A stretch of 64,000 nucleotides of DNA from Terrisporobacter mayombei (lineage in GTDB: Bacteria; Bacillota; Clostridia; Peptostreptococcales; Peptostreptococcaceae). Under the pieces are notes generated by a model. The model saw nothing but the letters and a program-made list of their open reading frames with translations, was not told where the DNA came from and searched no databases. A program made the translations under genes and the position numbers. The DNA lies in the NCBI RefSeq assembly GCF_020748465.1, contig NZ_JAHZMP010000001.1, forward strand, positions 620,001-684,000. The letters run 5' to 3'. Each line of letters begins with the position of its first letter. The first letter of the stretch is position 1. This document shows, piece after piece, positions 26,757 to 35,396 of the stretch.

Positions 26757-27947
26757 TTATTTATTTTGTTCTTTTAAATAAGTTTGATATAAAGGTGATA
26801 ATCCTCTAAGTCTTTCAATTATTTTTGGTAGATTTTCTAATATATAATCTATATCATCTTCAGTAGTAAAATCTCCAACAGTAAGTCTTAAAGATCCATG
26901 TGCCCATTCATGAGTTAATCCTATTGCCATTAGTACGTGAGATGGATCTAGAGAACCAGATGTACAAGCAGAACCACTTGAACCAGCTATTCCCACTTGA
27001 TCTAATAATAATAATATTCCTTCACCTTCTATGAATTCAAATGAGAAGTTTGTATTACCTGGTAATCTATCAGTTCTATGACCATTTAGTATTGTATGAG
27101 GTATTTTCTCTAATACGCCTTCTATAAGTTTCTCTCTAAGTCTTGTTAATTCTGATATATGATGTTCCATATTTTCTTTAGCTATCTCTGCTGCTTTTCC
27201 ATATCCTACTATTGAAGGTATATTTTCTGTACCAGCTCTTTTTCTCTTTTCTTGAGCTCCACCATGTATAAGATTGTGTATTCTTACACCTTTTTTCATA
27301 TATAAAGAACCGATTCCTTTTGGTCCATATATTTTATGAGAAGACATGCTCATTAAATCAACATCTATATCTTTAACATCTACTGGTATATTACCAGCTG
27401 CTTGAACTGCATCTGTGTGCATTAAAGCGCCATGTTCATGAGCTATTTTAGCTATTTCTTTTATAGGTTGTATAGTCCCTATTTCATTGTTTGCATACAT
27501 TATACTTACAAGTATAGTAGTATCTTTTATTTCTCTTTTCAATTGTTCTAAATCTACTTTTCCGTTCTCATCAACATCTAGATAAGTAACTTCAAATCCA
27601 TGTACTTTTTGTAAGTATTCACAAGTATGAAGTATAGCATGATGTTCTATTTTACTTGTTATAATGTGATTTCCTTTATTTTTTCTAGCAAAAGCCGTTC
27701 CTTCTATTGCCCAGTTATCACTTTCACTTCCACCATTTGTGAAGTATATTTCACTTGGGTCTGCATTAACAAGTGAAGCTACTTGTTTTCTAGATTTATC
27801 TAAAGCCGTTTTTGCTTCTCTTCCAAATAAGTGGAAACTTGAAGCATTTCCAAAGTAATCAGTTAAGTATGGCATCATTTCATCTAATACTTCTTTTTTT
27901 ACTGGAGTAGTAGCTGAATAATCCATGTATAATCTTCTTTTTTCCAT
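26757..27947 (-). CDS. iscS: cysteine desulfurase IscS/NifS
   Basis: PLP enzyme that converts cysteine to alanine and passes persulfide to IscU and MnmA. The 396-residue protein has YMDYSATTPVKKEVLDEMMP at the N-terminus, the PLP histidine region IEHHAILHTCEYL, the PLP lysine in MSMSSHKIYGPKGIG (about 205), and the catalytic cysteine loop GSSGSACTSGSLDPSHVL (about 327), as in class I desulfurases. The AGGAGATGA ribosome site is 9 bases before the ATG. It follows iscR by 14 bases. Confidence 0.97.
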   Translation of the reverse strand: MEKRRLYMDYSATTPVKKEVLDEMMPYLTDYFGNASSFHLFGREAKTALDKSRKQVASLVNADPSEIYFTNGGSESDNWAIEGTAFARKNKGNHIITSKIEHHAILHTCEYLQKVHGFEVTYLDVDENGKVDLEQLKREIKDTTILVSIMYANNEIGTIQPIKEIAKIAHEHGALMHTDAVQAAGNIPVDVKDIDVDLMSMSSHKIYGPKGIGSLYMKKGVRIHNLIHGGAQEKRKRAGTENIPSIVGYGKAAEIAKENMEHHISELTRLREKLIEGVLEKIPHTILNGHRTDRLPGNTNFSFEFIEGEGILLLLDQVGIAGSSGSACTSGSLDPSHVLMAIGLTHEWAHGSLRLTVGDFTTEDDIDYILENLPKIIERLRGLSPLYQTYLKEQNK

Positions 27948-27961
27948 CGTAAATTCATCTC

Positions 27962-28423
27962 CTATTTTTTATTATTCATTAACTCTGTTATATCAAATTC
28001 TTTTATATTATTCTTCTTATTGTAGTCATCAACCATATCTTGTAGTGTAATGGAATTTAGTACGTCTTCAATTCCCTTTTTTAACTTTTCCCATACTAAT
28101 TTAGTAGAGCAATCATTTGAGTTTTCACATACTCCTTCATCTATAATACATTGAGAAAGTGCCACAGGCCCCTCAAGTATAGCAAGTACATCACCTACAG
28201 TAACCTCATCAGGTGCTTTATTAAGAAGGTATCCGCCTTGCGCTCCTCTTACACTAGTTATTAATTTTGACTTCTTCAATGTAGAAAATATCTGTTCTAA
28301 ATACTGCTCTGGTATTTTTTGTTTACTGGCAATCATGTTTAAAGGCATAGGCCCTTCATTAACATGCAAAGATAATTCAAATATTGCCTTCAGTCCATAT
28401 TTACCTTTAGTTGATAATTTCAT
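27962..28423 (-). CDS. iscR: Rrf2-family regulator IscR
   Basis: A 153-residue winged-helix repressor. MKLSTKGKYGLKAIFELSLH starts the Rrf2 fold; helix-turn-helix with IPEQYLEQIFSTLKKSKLITSVRGAQGGYLL follows. Three cysteines in CIIDEGVCENSNDC (about 92-105) match the [2Fe-2S] ligand spacing of IscR, so it probably senses cluster supply and represses the operon. An AGAAGGTGAT ribosome site precedes the ATG. A strong promoter and a dyad operator candidate lie just upstream. Confidence 0.94.
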   Translation of the reverse strand: MKLSTKGKYGLKAIFELSLHVNEGPMPLNMIASKQKIPEQYLEQIFSTLKKSKLITSVRGAQGGYLLNKAPDEVTVGDVLAILEGPVALSQCIIDEGVCENSNDCSTKLVWEKLKKGIEDVLNSITLQDMVDDYNKKNNIKEFDITELMNNKK

Positions 28424-28449
28424 TTTTTATCACCTTCTGTGTTCAATAC

Positions 28450-28514
28450 AATTCATAGTAAACTTGTATGAATTACTTTGATATTATTGTATTATTTCCT
28501 ACTATTTTTGTCAA
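28450..28514 (-). promoter_or_regulatory. isc operon promoter with dyad operator candidate
   Basis: On the minus strand TTGACA (28509-28514) and TACAAT (28486-28491) are separated by exactly 17 bases, a near-consensus vegetative promoter. Downstream, AATTCATA (28450-28457) and TATGAATT (28467-28474) form an inverted repeat with a 9-base spacer at about +5 to +29, well placed for IscR autorepression. Upstream, two imperfect direct repeats of ACTATTTTTRTCA occur (28501 and 28526 regions). Confidence 0.8.
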
Positions 28515-28587
28515 GATTATTTCTGACTATTTTTATCAGAATTAATTACTTAACATTTAGTGATAATTAATTTATACCCACAAATAA

Positions 28588-28620
28588 AAAAAGATAACTT
28601 GAAAAACCAAATTATCTTCT
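28588..28620 (-). terminator. terminator after the acetyltransferase gene
   Basis: AAGATAACTT pairs imperfectly with AAATTATCTT across GAAAAACC; the minus strand continues UUUUUUUA. Confidence 0.75.
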
Positions 28621-28631
28621 TACAATTTTTT

Positions 28632-29405
28632 CTATTTTCGATATATACTCCAGTATCCAATTTGTTCAAACCCCAACATTTTATAAATCGCACCTGCTGC
28701 TTCATTATCACAAAATAAACAAGGGATTCTATTTTCTTCTAGCAATTCATTACAAATCTTTATTAGGCATTTGGTAGCATAGCTTCTATTTCTATATTTA
28801 GGATGAGTTCCTACCCCTATAATCATAGCGTTATGTCTGTTTTCTGAAGTTGTTTTAGCCATAGAAACTACTTTTCCTTCTCTTTCTATACAGTAACCTC
28901 TTCCAGTTTTCAAACTAGACTTAATATTATCTACTGTTGTATCTTCAAATTCATCTATTTCTTCATATAATTTTACTATTTTATTCAAATTGCCAAACCT
29001 TATCTTTCTAAGTTTAATATTATCTTCTATGTACGGAGGTAGTAGGTTTTTATTAATTAATTTAAAAATATTAACTTTTCTATATCTTCTTAAGTAAATC
29101 TTCGCCTCTAGTTTTTCCAATGATTGTGATTTTCCACAGACTTCTTCACAATTACTATCGTTTATAAATTCTGCAAAATCATCTACATCAAACTTATCAT
29201 AAGCATAAAATATAATAAATTCAAAACATTTTAGTAAAATTCCTTCAATTTCTCCTTTTTCATTTATTCCACCGTAAATGCTAAAAAAATAACTATCATA
29301 TCCATATCTTTCAATATCACTTAATAAAAATATATTCTCTTCTTTTTCTTTATGCAAATATTCAATAACTTTCTTATGATAAGTACTATTTAGTCTTTGA
29401 ATCAT
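28632..29405 (-). CDS. GNAT-family N-acetyltransferase, two-domain
   Basis: A 257-residue protein. The C-terminal half is a GNAT fold with IIGVGTHPKYRNRSYATKCL (acetyl-CoA pyrophosphate loop, RNRSYA in place of the usual RxxGxG/A, about 192-212) and CDNEAAGAIYKMLGFEQIG (about 233-251), the typical last helix and strand. The N-terminal half (LLSDIERYGY...) looks like a second, degenerate acetyltransferase-like domain. The frame runs to 29495, but AGGGGGA just before the ATG at 29405 sets the start. Substrate unknown. Confidence 0.85.
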   Translation of the reverse strand: MIQRLNSTYHKKVIEYLHKEKEENIFLLSDIERYGYDSYFFSIYGGINEKGEIEGILLKCFEFIIFYAYDKFDVDDFAEFINDSNCEEVCGKSQSLEKLEAKIYLRRYRKVNIFKLINKNLLPPYIEDNIKLRKIRFGNLNKIVKLYEEIDEFEDTTVDNIKSSLKTGRGYCIEREGKVVSMAKTTSENRHNAMIIGVGTHPKYRNRSYATKCLIKICNELLEENRIPCLFCDNEAAGAIYKMLGFEQIGYWSIYRK

Positions 29406-29629
29406 TAACATTCCCCCTGATATATAACCATCATTTATTAAAATTACTAAAAACTCCTCAATATTAATCATAAGTTTATTTAATCTCACTTGCAATTAAA
29501 AATTGTACTTACTAATATATATAGTTAAATAATTAATTTTTTATGATTTTTATTGGTAATCTTTTATAAGAATTTTAAATTATATAAAACAAATAATAAT
29601 CTTAAAATATATAACAAGGATGTGTAAAA

Positions 29630-29845
29630 ATGACCGATAAAAAAAGACCTAGTACTAAAAAAATGAAAGATTATGAAAATGAAAAATTAGAAATAGCCAG
29701 TGAATTAGGAACAATTAATATGAATGATGTTCAAGTAAATGTTAAAATAGCTGCCCAAGATGAAGCAAAATATAGCAGTAAAACTACTACAAAGCAACAC
29801 AACTTAAATAATCAAATGAAGACTACACCTCACGAAAAAGTATAG
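29630..29845 (+). CDS. small SASP-like protein (71 aa)
   Basis: A lysine-rich 71-residue protein, MTDKKRPSTKKMKDYENEKL at the N-terminus, followed by EIASELGTINMN. The KLEIASELG segment matches the alpha/beta small acid-soluble spore protein signature (KxEIAxELG), which contains the site cut by the GPR germination protease. The second SASP motif (GGEMVKRLV type) is absent and the tail is polar and basic. I therefore call it SASP-like rather than a standard alpha/beta SASP. AAGGATGTG lies before the ATG, and a strong terminator follows. It is the only plus-strand gene within about 30 kb. Confidence 0.6.
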   Translation: MTDKKRPSTKKMKDYENEKLEIASELGTINMNDVQVNVKIAAQDEAKYSSKTTTKQHNLNNQMKTTPHEKV

Positions 29846-29859
29846 TTAAATATTGCTGA

Positions 29860-29905
29860 CAAAATAAAAAAACAAATATACCATTGGTATATTTGTTTTT
29901 TTATT
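29860..29905. terminator. bidirectional terminator between the SASP-like gene and rarA
   Basis: AAAAAACAAATATACCA pairs with TGGTATATTTGTTTTTT; A and T runs on the two sides give U-tails in both directions, serving the converging genes. Confidence 0.92.
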
Positions 29906-31187
29906 TTGATTTATTTTTAATTAATTTCCAATAATTTTCGAAAGAACTTTCATTTTTATTTTTACCATGCACATAATATTTTTTATCCTTTATTGCATTT
30001 GGTAAATACTGCTGCTCTACGTAGTGATTTTCAAAATTATGAGGATATTTATATTCAACACCTCTACCTAATTTTTTTGCGCCAGCATAATGAGCATCTT
30101 TTAAATGATCTGGAATTTCTCCTGTTTCAATATTATCCAAATCATACAAAGCCATATCTATGGCGTTGATTGCCGAATTAGACTTAGGACATTGTGCCAA
30201 ATATATAGTTGCTTGTGCAAGAGGTATGCGTGCTTCTGGAAAACCTAATTGAAGAGCCGCTGAAACACAAGCCTCAGTTGTAGTTATCGCCTGAGGCACT
30301 GCCAAACCAATATCTTCACTTGCAACACATAATAATCTTCTTGTTATAGATTGAAGGTCTCCTGCTTTTATTAACCTTGCCAAATAATGAATTGCTCCGT
30401 CAGCATCGGAACCTCTTAATGACTTATGAAAAGCTGACAATATGGAATATCCATCATCCCCACCTTTGTCATAGTTTAACATTTTTACAGAAGAGCAATT
30501 TATAACATCATCTAACGTTACTTTCACTGAATTATTGAGAATGTCTATTCCCACATTAAAAACTAATTCCAGTTTATTTAAAGCACTTCTCATATCACCA
30601 TTACAAGTATCTGAAATATACTCTAAAGCCTTGTCTTCTATTTTAATACTCTCATACGAGTATAAACTTTTCATTTTATTTACAGCCCTATTTAGACCTT
30701 CTAATATATCATTTTTTACAATAGGCTTAAATTCAAATATTGTACTTCTACTTAAAATAGCTTTATATACTACAAAATATGGATTATCTGCAGTACTAGC
30801 TATTAATGTTACTGATCCATCTTCTATTACTTCTAATAAAGATTGTTGCTGTTTACGATTTAATGCTTGTATCTCATCAAGCATTAAAAGTATGCCATTA
30901 TAAGAAAATAAATCTTGCTTATTTGCATCAATTACTTCTTTTATTTCTTTTACTCCACAATTTACAGCATTTAGCTTTACATATTTTTTATTTGTACAAT
31001 TTGCTATAATATTTGCAAGTGTTGTTTTACCCGTACCTGGAGGGCCATATAATATCATATTTGGAATAGTATTATTATCTAATAATTTATTTACAATTTT
31101 CCCTTTACCAATTATATGAGATTGTCCCACCATATCTTCTAAGCTTTTAGGACGTAATTTATCTGCCAAAGGTTGCACATCTTTCAC
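29901..31187 (-). CDS. rarA: replication-associated recombination protein RarA/MgsA
   Basis: AAA+ ATPase acting at stalled forks. The 428-residue protein has Walker A YGPPGTGKTTLAN (about 47-59), Walker B GILLMLDEIQALNRKQQQ (about 99-116), sensor arginine SRSTIFEFKP, and the MgsA C-terminal tetramer domain with GSDADGAIHYLARLIKAGD and PEARIPLAQATIYLA. GGAGTGA precedes the ATG. It is the last gene of the run codY-rarA but separated from codY by a terminator. Confidence 0.96.
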   Translation of the reverse strand: MKDVQPLADKLRPKSLEDMVGQSHIIGKGKIVNKLLDNNTIPNMILYGPPGTGKTTLANIIANCTNKKYVKLNAVNCGVKEIKEVIDANKQDLFSYNGILLMLDEIQALNRKQQQSLLEVIEDGSVTLIASTADNPYFVVYKAILSRSTIFEFKPIVKNDILEGLNRAVNKMKSLYSYESIKIEDKALEYISDTCNGDMRSALNKLELVFNVGIDILNNSVKVTLDDVINCSSVKMLNYDKGGDDGYSILSAFHKSLRGSDADGAIHYLARLIKAGDLQSITRRLLCVASEDIGLAVPQAITTTEACVSAALQLGFPEARIPLAQATIYLAQCPKSNSAINAIDMALYDLDNIETGEIPDHLKDAHYAGAKKLGRGVEYKYPHNFENHYVEQQYLPNAIKDKKYYVHGKNKNESSFENYWKLIKNKSK

Positions 31188-31199
31188 TCCTTTATATGT

Positions 31200-31231
31200 A
31201 AAAAAGGTATCTTATAAAGATACCTTTTTTA
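31200..31231 (-). terminator. terminator after codY
   Basis: AAAAAGGTATCTT (31201-31213) pairs perfectly with AAGATACCTTTTT (31217-31229), loop ATA, followed by U-rich sequence on the minus strand. Confidence 0.9.
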
Positions 31232-32017
31232 TTAATAATTACTTCTTACTTTTTTAAGTTCTGGTATTAACTTATCATTAAGAATTTTTATATGAGTCCC
31301 CTTCATCCCTAGAGATCTAGACTCAATTACCCCTGCACTTTCAAATTTTCTAAGAGCATTTACAATTACTGATCTTGTTATTCCTACTCTATCTGCTATT
31401 CTACTTGCAACAAGTAAACCTTCATTTCCTTCTAACTCTTTGAAGATATGCTCTACTGCTTCTAATTCTGAATAAGACAATGTTCCTATAGCCATTTGAA
31501 CTACTGCAGTTTTTCTCATTTCTTCTTCCATTTCTTCACTTAGGCCCCTTAGAATTTCCATACCTATTACTGTAGCACTATACTCAGATATGACTAAGTC
31601 ATCATCTGTAAATATATCATTATATCTTGATACTACTAGTGTACCAAGTCTTTGTCCACTTCCTAGTATAGGAACAATTGTATGATATTTTTCTAATCTT
31701 CCTTGTTCATCTGGAAATACTTCTAATACTTTCTCTCCCGTTAGGTTTTCATGTGTTTCATCAATTTTTAAAACTCTATCTGCATAAGCTTTAGGGAAAA
31801 CTTGTAACTTAGTTTCTTCATCTTCTATAACAGAACTATCTTGAATATCTGTTAAATAAAGTCCTATTACTTTTCCTTTTGCACTTATCACATATATATT
31901 AGCATCTAGTACTTCCCCTAATGTTTCTGCTAATAAATCAAATGATACACTACTACCTCCGCTTGTTTGAAGAGTTTTATTGATTCTTCTTGTCTTTTTT
32001 AATACTTCACTTGCCAT
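31232..32017 (-). CDS. codY: GTP- and branched-chain-amino-acid-sensing repressor CodY
   Basis: Global nutrient regulator of low-GC Gram-positive bacteria, 261 residues. The GAF domain (residues 1-155) contains TLGEVLDANIYVISAKGKVI and IPILGSGQRLGTLVVSRY; the winged-helix domain has ASRIADRVGITRSVIVNALR and KFESAGVIESRSLGMKGTHI, the highly conserved CodY DNA-binding helix. AAGGAGATGA precedes the ATG. In related pathogens CodY controls toxin and amino-acid genes. No CodY box is evident in its own leader. Confidence 0.98.
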   Translation of the reverse strand: MASEVLKKTRRINKTLQTSGGSSVSFDLLAETLGEVLDANIYVISAKGKVIGLYLTDIQDSSVIEDEETKLQVFPKAYADRVLKIDETHENLTGEKVLEVFPDEQGRLEKYHTIVPILGSGQRLGTLVVSRYNDIFTDDDLVISEYSATVIGMEILRGLSEEMEEEMRKTAVVQMAIGTLSYSELEAVEHIFKELEGNEGLLVASRIADRVGITRSVIVNALRKFESAGVIESRSLGMKGTHIKILNDKLIPELKKVRSNY

Positions 32018-32101
32018 TTAATCATCTCCTTAACGAAGTTTAAGGTTTCAAGAATTTAATATTCTCTAGCTTCCTAGTCGTTTACTTATTTTACCTATTT
32101 C

Positions 32102-32130
32102 ATTCTAACACAAAAATGTACACTAAACAA
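32102..32130 (-). promoter_or_regulatory. codY promoter candidate
   Basis: On the minus strand TTGTTT (32125-32130) and TAGAAT (32102-32107) are 17 bases apart, about 85 bases before the codY start, in a region without other genes. Confidence 0.6.
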
Positions 32131-32174
32131 TAAATTGTTTGTATTTTTGCCAATATTCTGTCATCTCAGTAATT

Positions 32175-34253
32175 TTATTCTAAAATTCTTCCTTCAGCCT
32201 TACATTCTTTATTAGAACATACCTCTTTTGTCTCACTTTTTGTTTGTTTTTCTATCATGTAAGAACCACATTCTTTGCAAACTTCTCCTGTAGGTTTGTA
32301 CCAACTTATGAAATCACACTCTGGATAATTTGAGCATCCATAAAAAGCCTTACCTTTTTTAGATTTTCTAAGAATAATCTCTCCTTCTTTACACTTAGGA
32401 CATTTTACTCCTACCTTATTAACCAATGGCTTTGTGTTTTTACAATCCGGATAATTTTTACATGCCATAAATTTGCCAAATCTACCGTATTTAATAACCA
32501 TGTTTGAACCACATAGTTCACATATTTCATCAGTTTCTTCATCCATATTAATTTTTTCTATTTTTTCGTTAGCTTCTTCTATAGCTTCCTTTAAAGGCTC
32601 ATAGAACTCACCAACAACACTCTTCCACTTGATATCGCCTTCTTCTATTTCATCTAATTTACTTTCCATCTGAACAGTAAAGTCAACATCAATAAATTTT
32701 TGGAAGTTTATATTTAAAATGTCCGTTACTATCATGCCTAATTCCGTTGGATGTAAACTAGTCCCTTGTTTTTCAACATAACCTCTATTTAGGATAGTCG
32801 TTATTGTAGGAGCATAAGTACTAGGTCTACCTATACCAAGTTCTTCTAAAGTTTTAACTAAACTAGCCTCAGTAAATCTTGCTGGTGGCTGAGTAAAGTG
32901 TTGAGAAGGCATAAATTGATTAACTTCTAACTCATCGCTTTCTTTTATTGGAGGTAAAATTTTATCTTCTCTTTCTGTAAAATTATAAATCTTAGTGTAT
33001 CCATCAAATTTCATTACTGAACCCGTCGCTCTAAATAATGCATTGCCTATTTTGCAATCTACATTTAGTACATCGAATACAGAGTCTTCCATCTGACTAG
33101 CTACAAATCTTCTCCAAATCAAATTGTAAAGCTTAAATTGATCTTTACTTAATGAACTTTTTACACTATTTGGTGTTCTAAGCACTGAGGTTGGTCTAAT
33201 AGCTTCATGGGCATCTTGTACTTTTTTCTTTTCTTTATTATTTTCTTTTTTATCAGTATTTACTTTATAGTAGTTTTCTCCTAATTCTTCTAAGATATAT
33301 GACTTTGACTTTTCCTTAGCCTCTTCGGATATTCTCTTTGAATCTGTTCTTATGTATGATATAAGACCTACTGTTCCTTCTCCTTCAATATCCACACCTT
33401 CATATAATTCTTGCGCTATTATCATTGTCTTTTTAGTTGTAAAAGATAATTTATTAGCTCCATCTTGTTGAAGCGCACTAGTTGTAAATGGTTTTGGAGC
33501 AGACTTTCTTCTTGTTTTTGATTCAATTTTTTCTACTATTAATTTTCCATTTTTTATATCATCTAAAATTTTATTTACTTCTTCTTCATTATTTAAATCT
33601 ATTTTTTCATTATTAAATGATACAAATTTAAATAATACAATTTCTCCATCTTGAGTTTTTCCTTCAATTTCTAAATTCCAATATTCTTTAGGTACAAATT
33701 CATTAATTTCTCTTTCTTTTTCACATATTAATTTTGTTGTTACTGATTGTACCCTACCTGCACTAAGGCCTTTTCTTACTTTTGCCCAAAGAATAGGACT
33801 TATTTGATATCCTAAAAGTCTATCTAATACCCTTCTTGCTTGTTGAGCATCTACAAGTTTTAAATCTATGTTCCTAGGACTTTTTATAGCTTTTTTAATA
33901 GCATCTTTTGTTATCTCATTAAATTCTATTCTACATTCATCATTTTCGTCAATGCCAAGTATATATGATAAATGCCAAGAGATTGCCTCTCCTTCTCTAT
34001 CGGGGTCAGTTGCCAGATATACTTTCTTAGATTTTTTAGCTTCTTTTTTTAATTCTTTTATTAAATCACCTTTACCTCTGATATTAATATATCTTGGTTC
34101 AAAATCGTTATCTATATCAACACCTAAAGTACTTTTAGGTAAATCTCTAACATGACCAACTGAAGCCTTTACTGTATAATGGCTTTTTCCTAAGAATTTT
34201 TCTATGGTTTTAGCTTTTGCAGGCGATTCCACAATTACCAATGTTTTCGCCAT
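32175..34253 (-). CDS. topA: DNA topoisomerase I
   Basis: Type IA topoisomerase relaxing negative supercoils. The 692-residue protein has the Toprim domain (LVIVESPAKAKTIEKFLG at 4-21; ATDPDREGEAISWHL near 112), the active-site tyrosine in GLISYIRTDSKRIS (about 298), and AGRVQSVTTKLICEKE. The C-terminus carries three topo_C zinc ribbons, CELCG...CKNYPDC, CPKCKEG...CSNYPEC and CKECG...CSNKEC. Its start follows AGGGTGGGGGTG. It precedes codY, with dprA upstream at 26 bases, so a dprA-topA transcript is likely. Confidence 0.98.
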   Translation of the reverse strand: MAKTLVIVESPAKAKTIEKFLGKSHYTVKASVGHVRDLPKSTLGVDIDNDFEPRYINIRGKGDLIKELKKEAKKSKKVYLATDPDREGEAISWHLSYILGIDENDECRIEFNEITKDAIKKAIKSPRNIDLKLVDAQQARRVLDRLLGYQISPILWAKVRKGLSAGRVQSVTTKLICEKEREINEFVPKEYWNLEIEGKTQDGEIVLFKFVSFNNEKIDLNNEEEVNKILDDIKNGKLIVEKIESKTRRKSAPKPFTTSALQQDGANKLSFTTKKTMIIAQELYEGVDIEGEGTVGLISYIRTDSKRISEEAKEKSKSYILEELGENYYKVNTDKKENNKEKKKVQDAHEAIRPTSVLRTPNSVKSSLSKDQFKLYNLIWRRFVASQMEDSVFDVLNVDCKIGNALFRATGSVMKFDGYTKIYNFTEREDKILPPIKESDELEVNQFMPSQHFTQPPARFTEASLVKTLEELGIGRPSTYAPTITTILNRGYVEKQGTSLHPTELGMIVTDILNINFQKFIDVDFTVQMESKLDEIEEGDIKWKSVVGEFYEPLKEAIEEANEKIEKINMDEETDEICELCGSNMVIKYGRFGKFMACKNYPDCKNTKPLVNKVGVKCPKCKEGEIILRKSKKGKAFYGCSNYPECDFISWYKPTGEVCKECGSYMIEKQTKSETKEVCSNKECKAEGRILE

Positions 34254-34279
34254 TTTTACACCCCCACCCTTAAATTATT

Positions 34280-35377
34280 TTAGTTTATGCTAAACATTTT
34301 ATTATTCATTTCAACAACTAAGTCTCTTAGTAATAATTCATTTATTATAGTATTCACATTTTTTATATCAATACCAGTATTATCACAAATTTCATTAATT
34401 TGCAACATACCTTGCCTTTTTATAACCTCAATTATTTTTAATGCTTCATTACTTAAATCCTTAATATCATATTCTATACTATTTTTATTATTATTAAAAC
34501 CACTATTATTATATTCATTTAAAATATCATCAATATTTTCTGTTAGTTTTGCACCTTCTTTAATTATTTTATGACAACCTTTGCTCAAATCTGAATCTAT
34601 ATCACCAGGAACTGCAAATATATTTTTACCCTGGTCTAATCCTAAATCAGCAGTAATTAAAGCACCACTTTTTTCTCCTGCTTCAACAACAATAATACCA
34701 TCACTTATTCCACTAATAATTCTATTTCTACATGGAAAGTTCCCTCGAGTTGTAATATGACCTACATTATACTCAGATAAAATTAATCCTCCATCTTCTA
34801 AAATTTCATTAGCGAGCACTTCATTAGTAGATGGCCTAATATTATCTAGAGATGATGCTAAGACTGCTATAGTCTTACCTTTTCCCTTTATACACCCTCT
34901 ATGACAACAAGAATCTATTCCTAATGCAAGTCCACTTATTATATTAATATTACGCTCAGATAATTCATAGCTCATACGATGTGCACAATTTATTCCATAG
35001 GGAGTAGGTTTTCTAGAACCAACCATCGCTATATTCAAGTTATTATTTATTATGGACAAATCTCCTTTATAAAATAATAATAAAGGAGGACTATAAATAT
35101 TTCTAAGTTTTTCTGGATATTCTTCATCTTCTATACAAATATATTCAATAGAGTTTTCATATAGCTTTTCCTTAATTTCATCTAAATTGAAACGACTAAT
35201 ATATTTTACTAGATTTTCTTTAATATTTAAACTTATATTTTTCAAATTATATATATCTTTTTCACTAAGACTTATAATTTCCTCTACGCTTCCAACTTCT
35301 TCAATTAATTTACCAAGGGTTATAGTACTTAATCCTTTTATAGATTCTATGCATAAATAAATATCTCTTTTATTCAT
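34280..35377 (-). CDS. dprA: DNA-processing protein DprA/Smf
   Basis: Loads RecA on incoming single-stranded DNA during transformation. The 365-residue protein has an N-terminal SAM-like region, then the Rossmann-like DprA core with NIAMVGSRKPTPYGINCAHR (about 117-136), SGLALGIDSCCHRGCIKGKG (about 153-172), EYNVGHITTRGNFPCRNRII (about 215-235) and SGALITADLGLDQGKNIFA. The C-terminal winged-helix is present (LSNEALKIIEVIKRQGML). GGAGTGAATT precedes the ATG. It lies between yifB and topA in a dense operon. Confidence 0.96.
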   Translation of the reverse strand: MNKRDIYLCIESIKGLSTITLGKLIEEVGSVEEIISLSEKDIYNLKNISLNIKENLVKYISRFNLDEIKEKLYENSIEYICIEDEEYPEKLRNIYSPPLLLFYKGDLSIINNNLNIAMVGSRKPTPYGINCAHRMSYELSERNINIISGLALGIDSCCHRGCIKGKGKTIAVLASSLDNIRPSTNEVLANEILEDGGLILSEYNVGHITTRGNFPCRNRIISGISDGIIVVEAGEKSGALITADLGLDQGKNIFAVPGDIDSDLSKGCHKIIKEGAKLTENIDDILNEYNNSGFNNNKNSIEYDIKDLSNEALKIIEVIKRQGMLQINEICDNTGIDIKNVNTIINELLLRDLVVEMNNKMFSIN

Positions 35378-35396
35378 AATTCACTCCAATCTAGAC

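Noticed and set aside
34287..34574. Plus-strand 95-codon hydrophobic ORF antisense to dprA
   Set aside because: Opposite-strand shadow of an AT-rich gene; no ribosome site; hydrophobic composition arises from the reverse reading of Lys/Asn/Asp codons.
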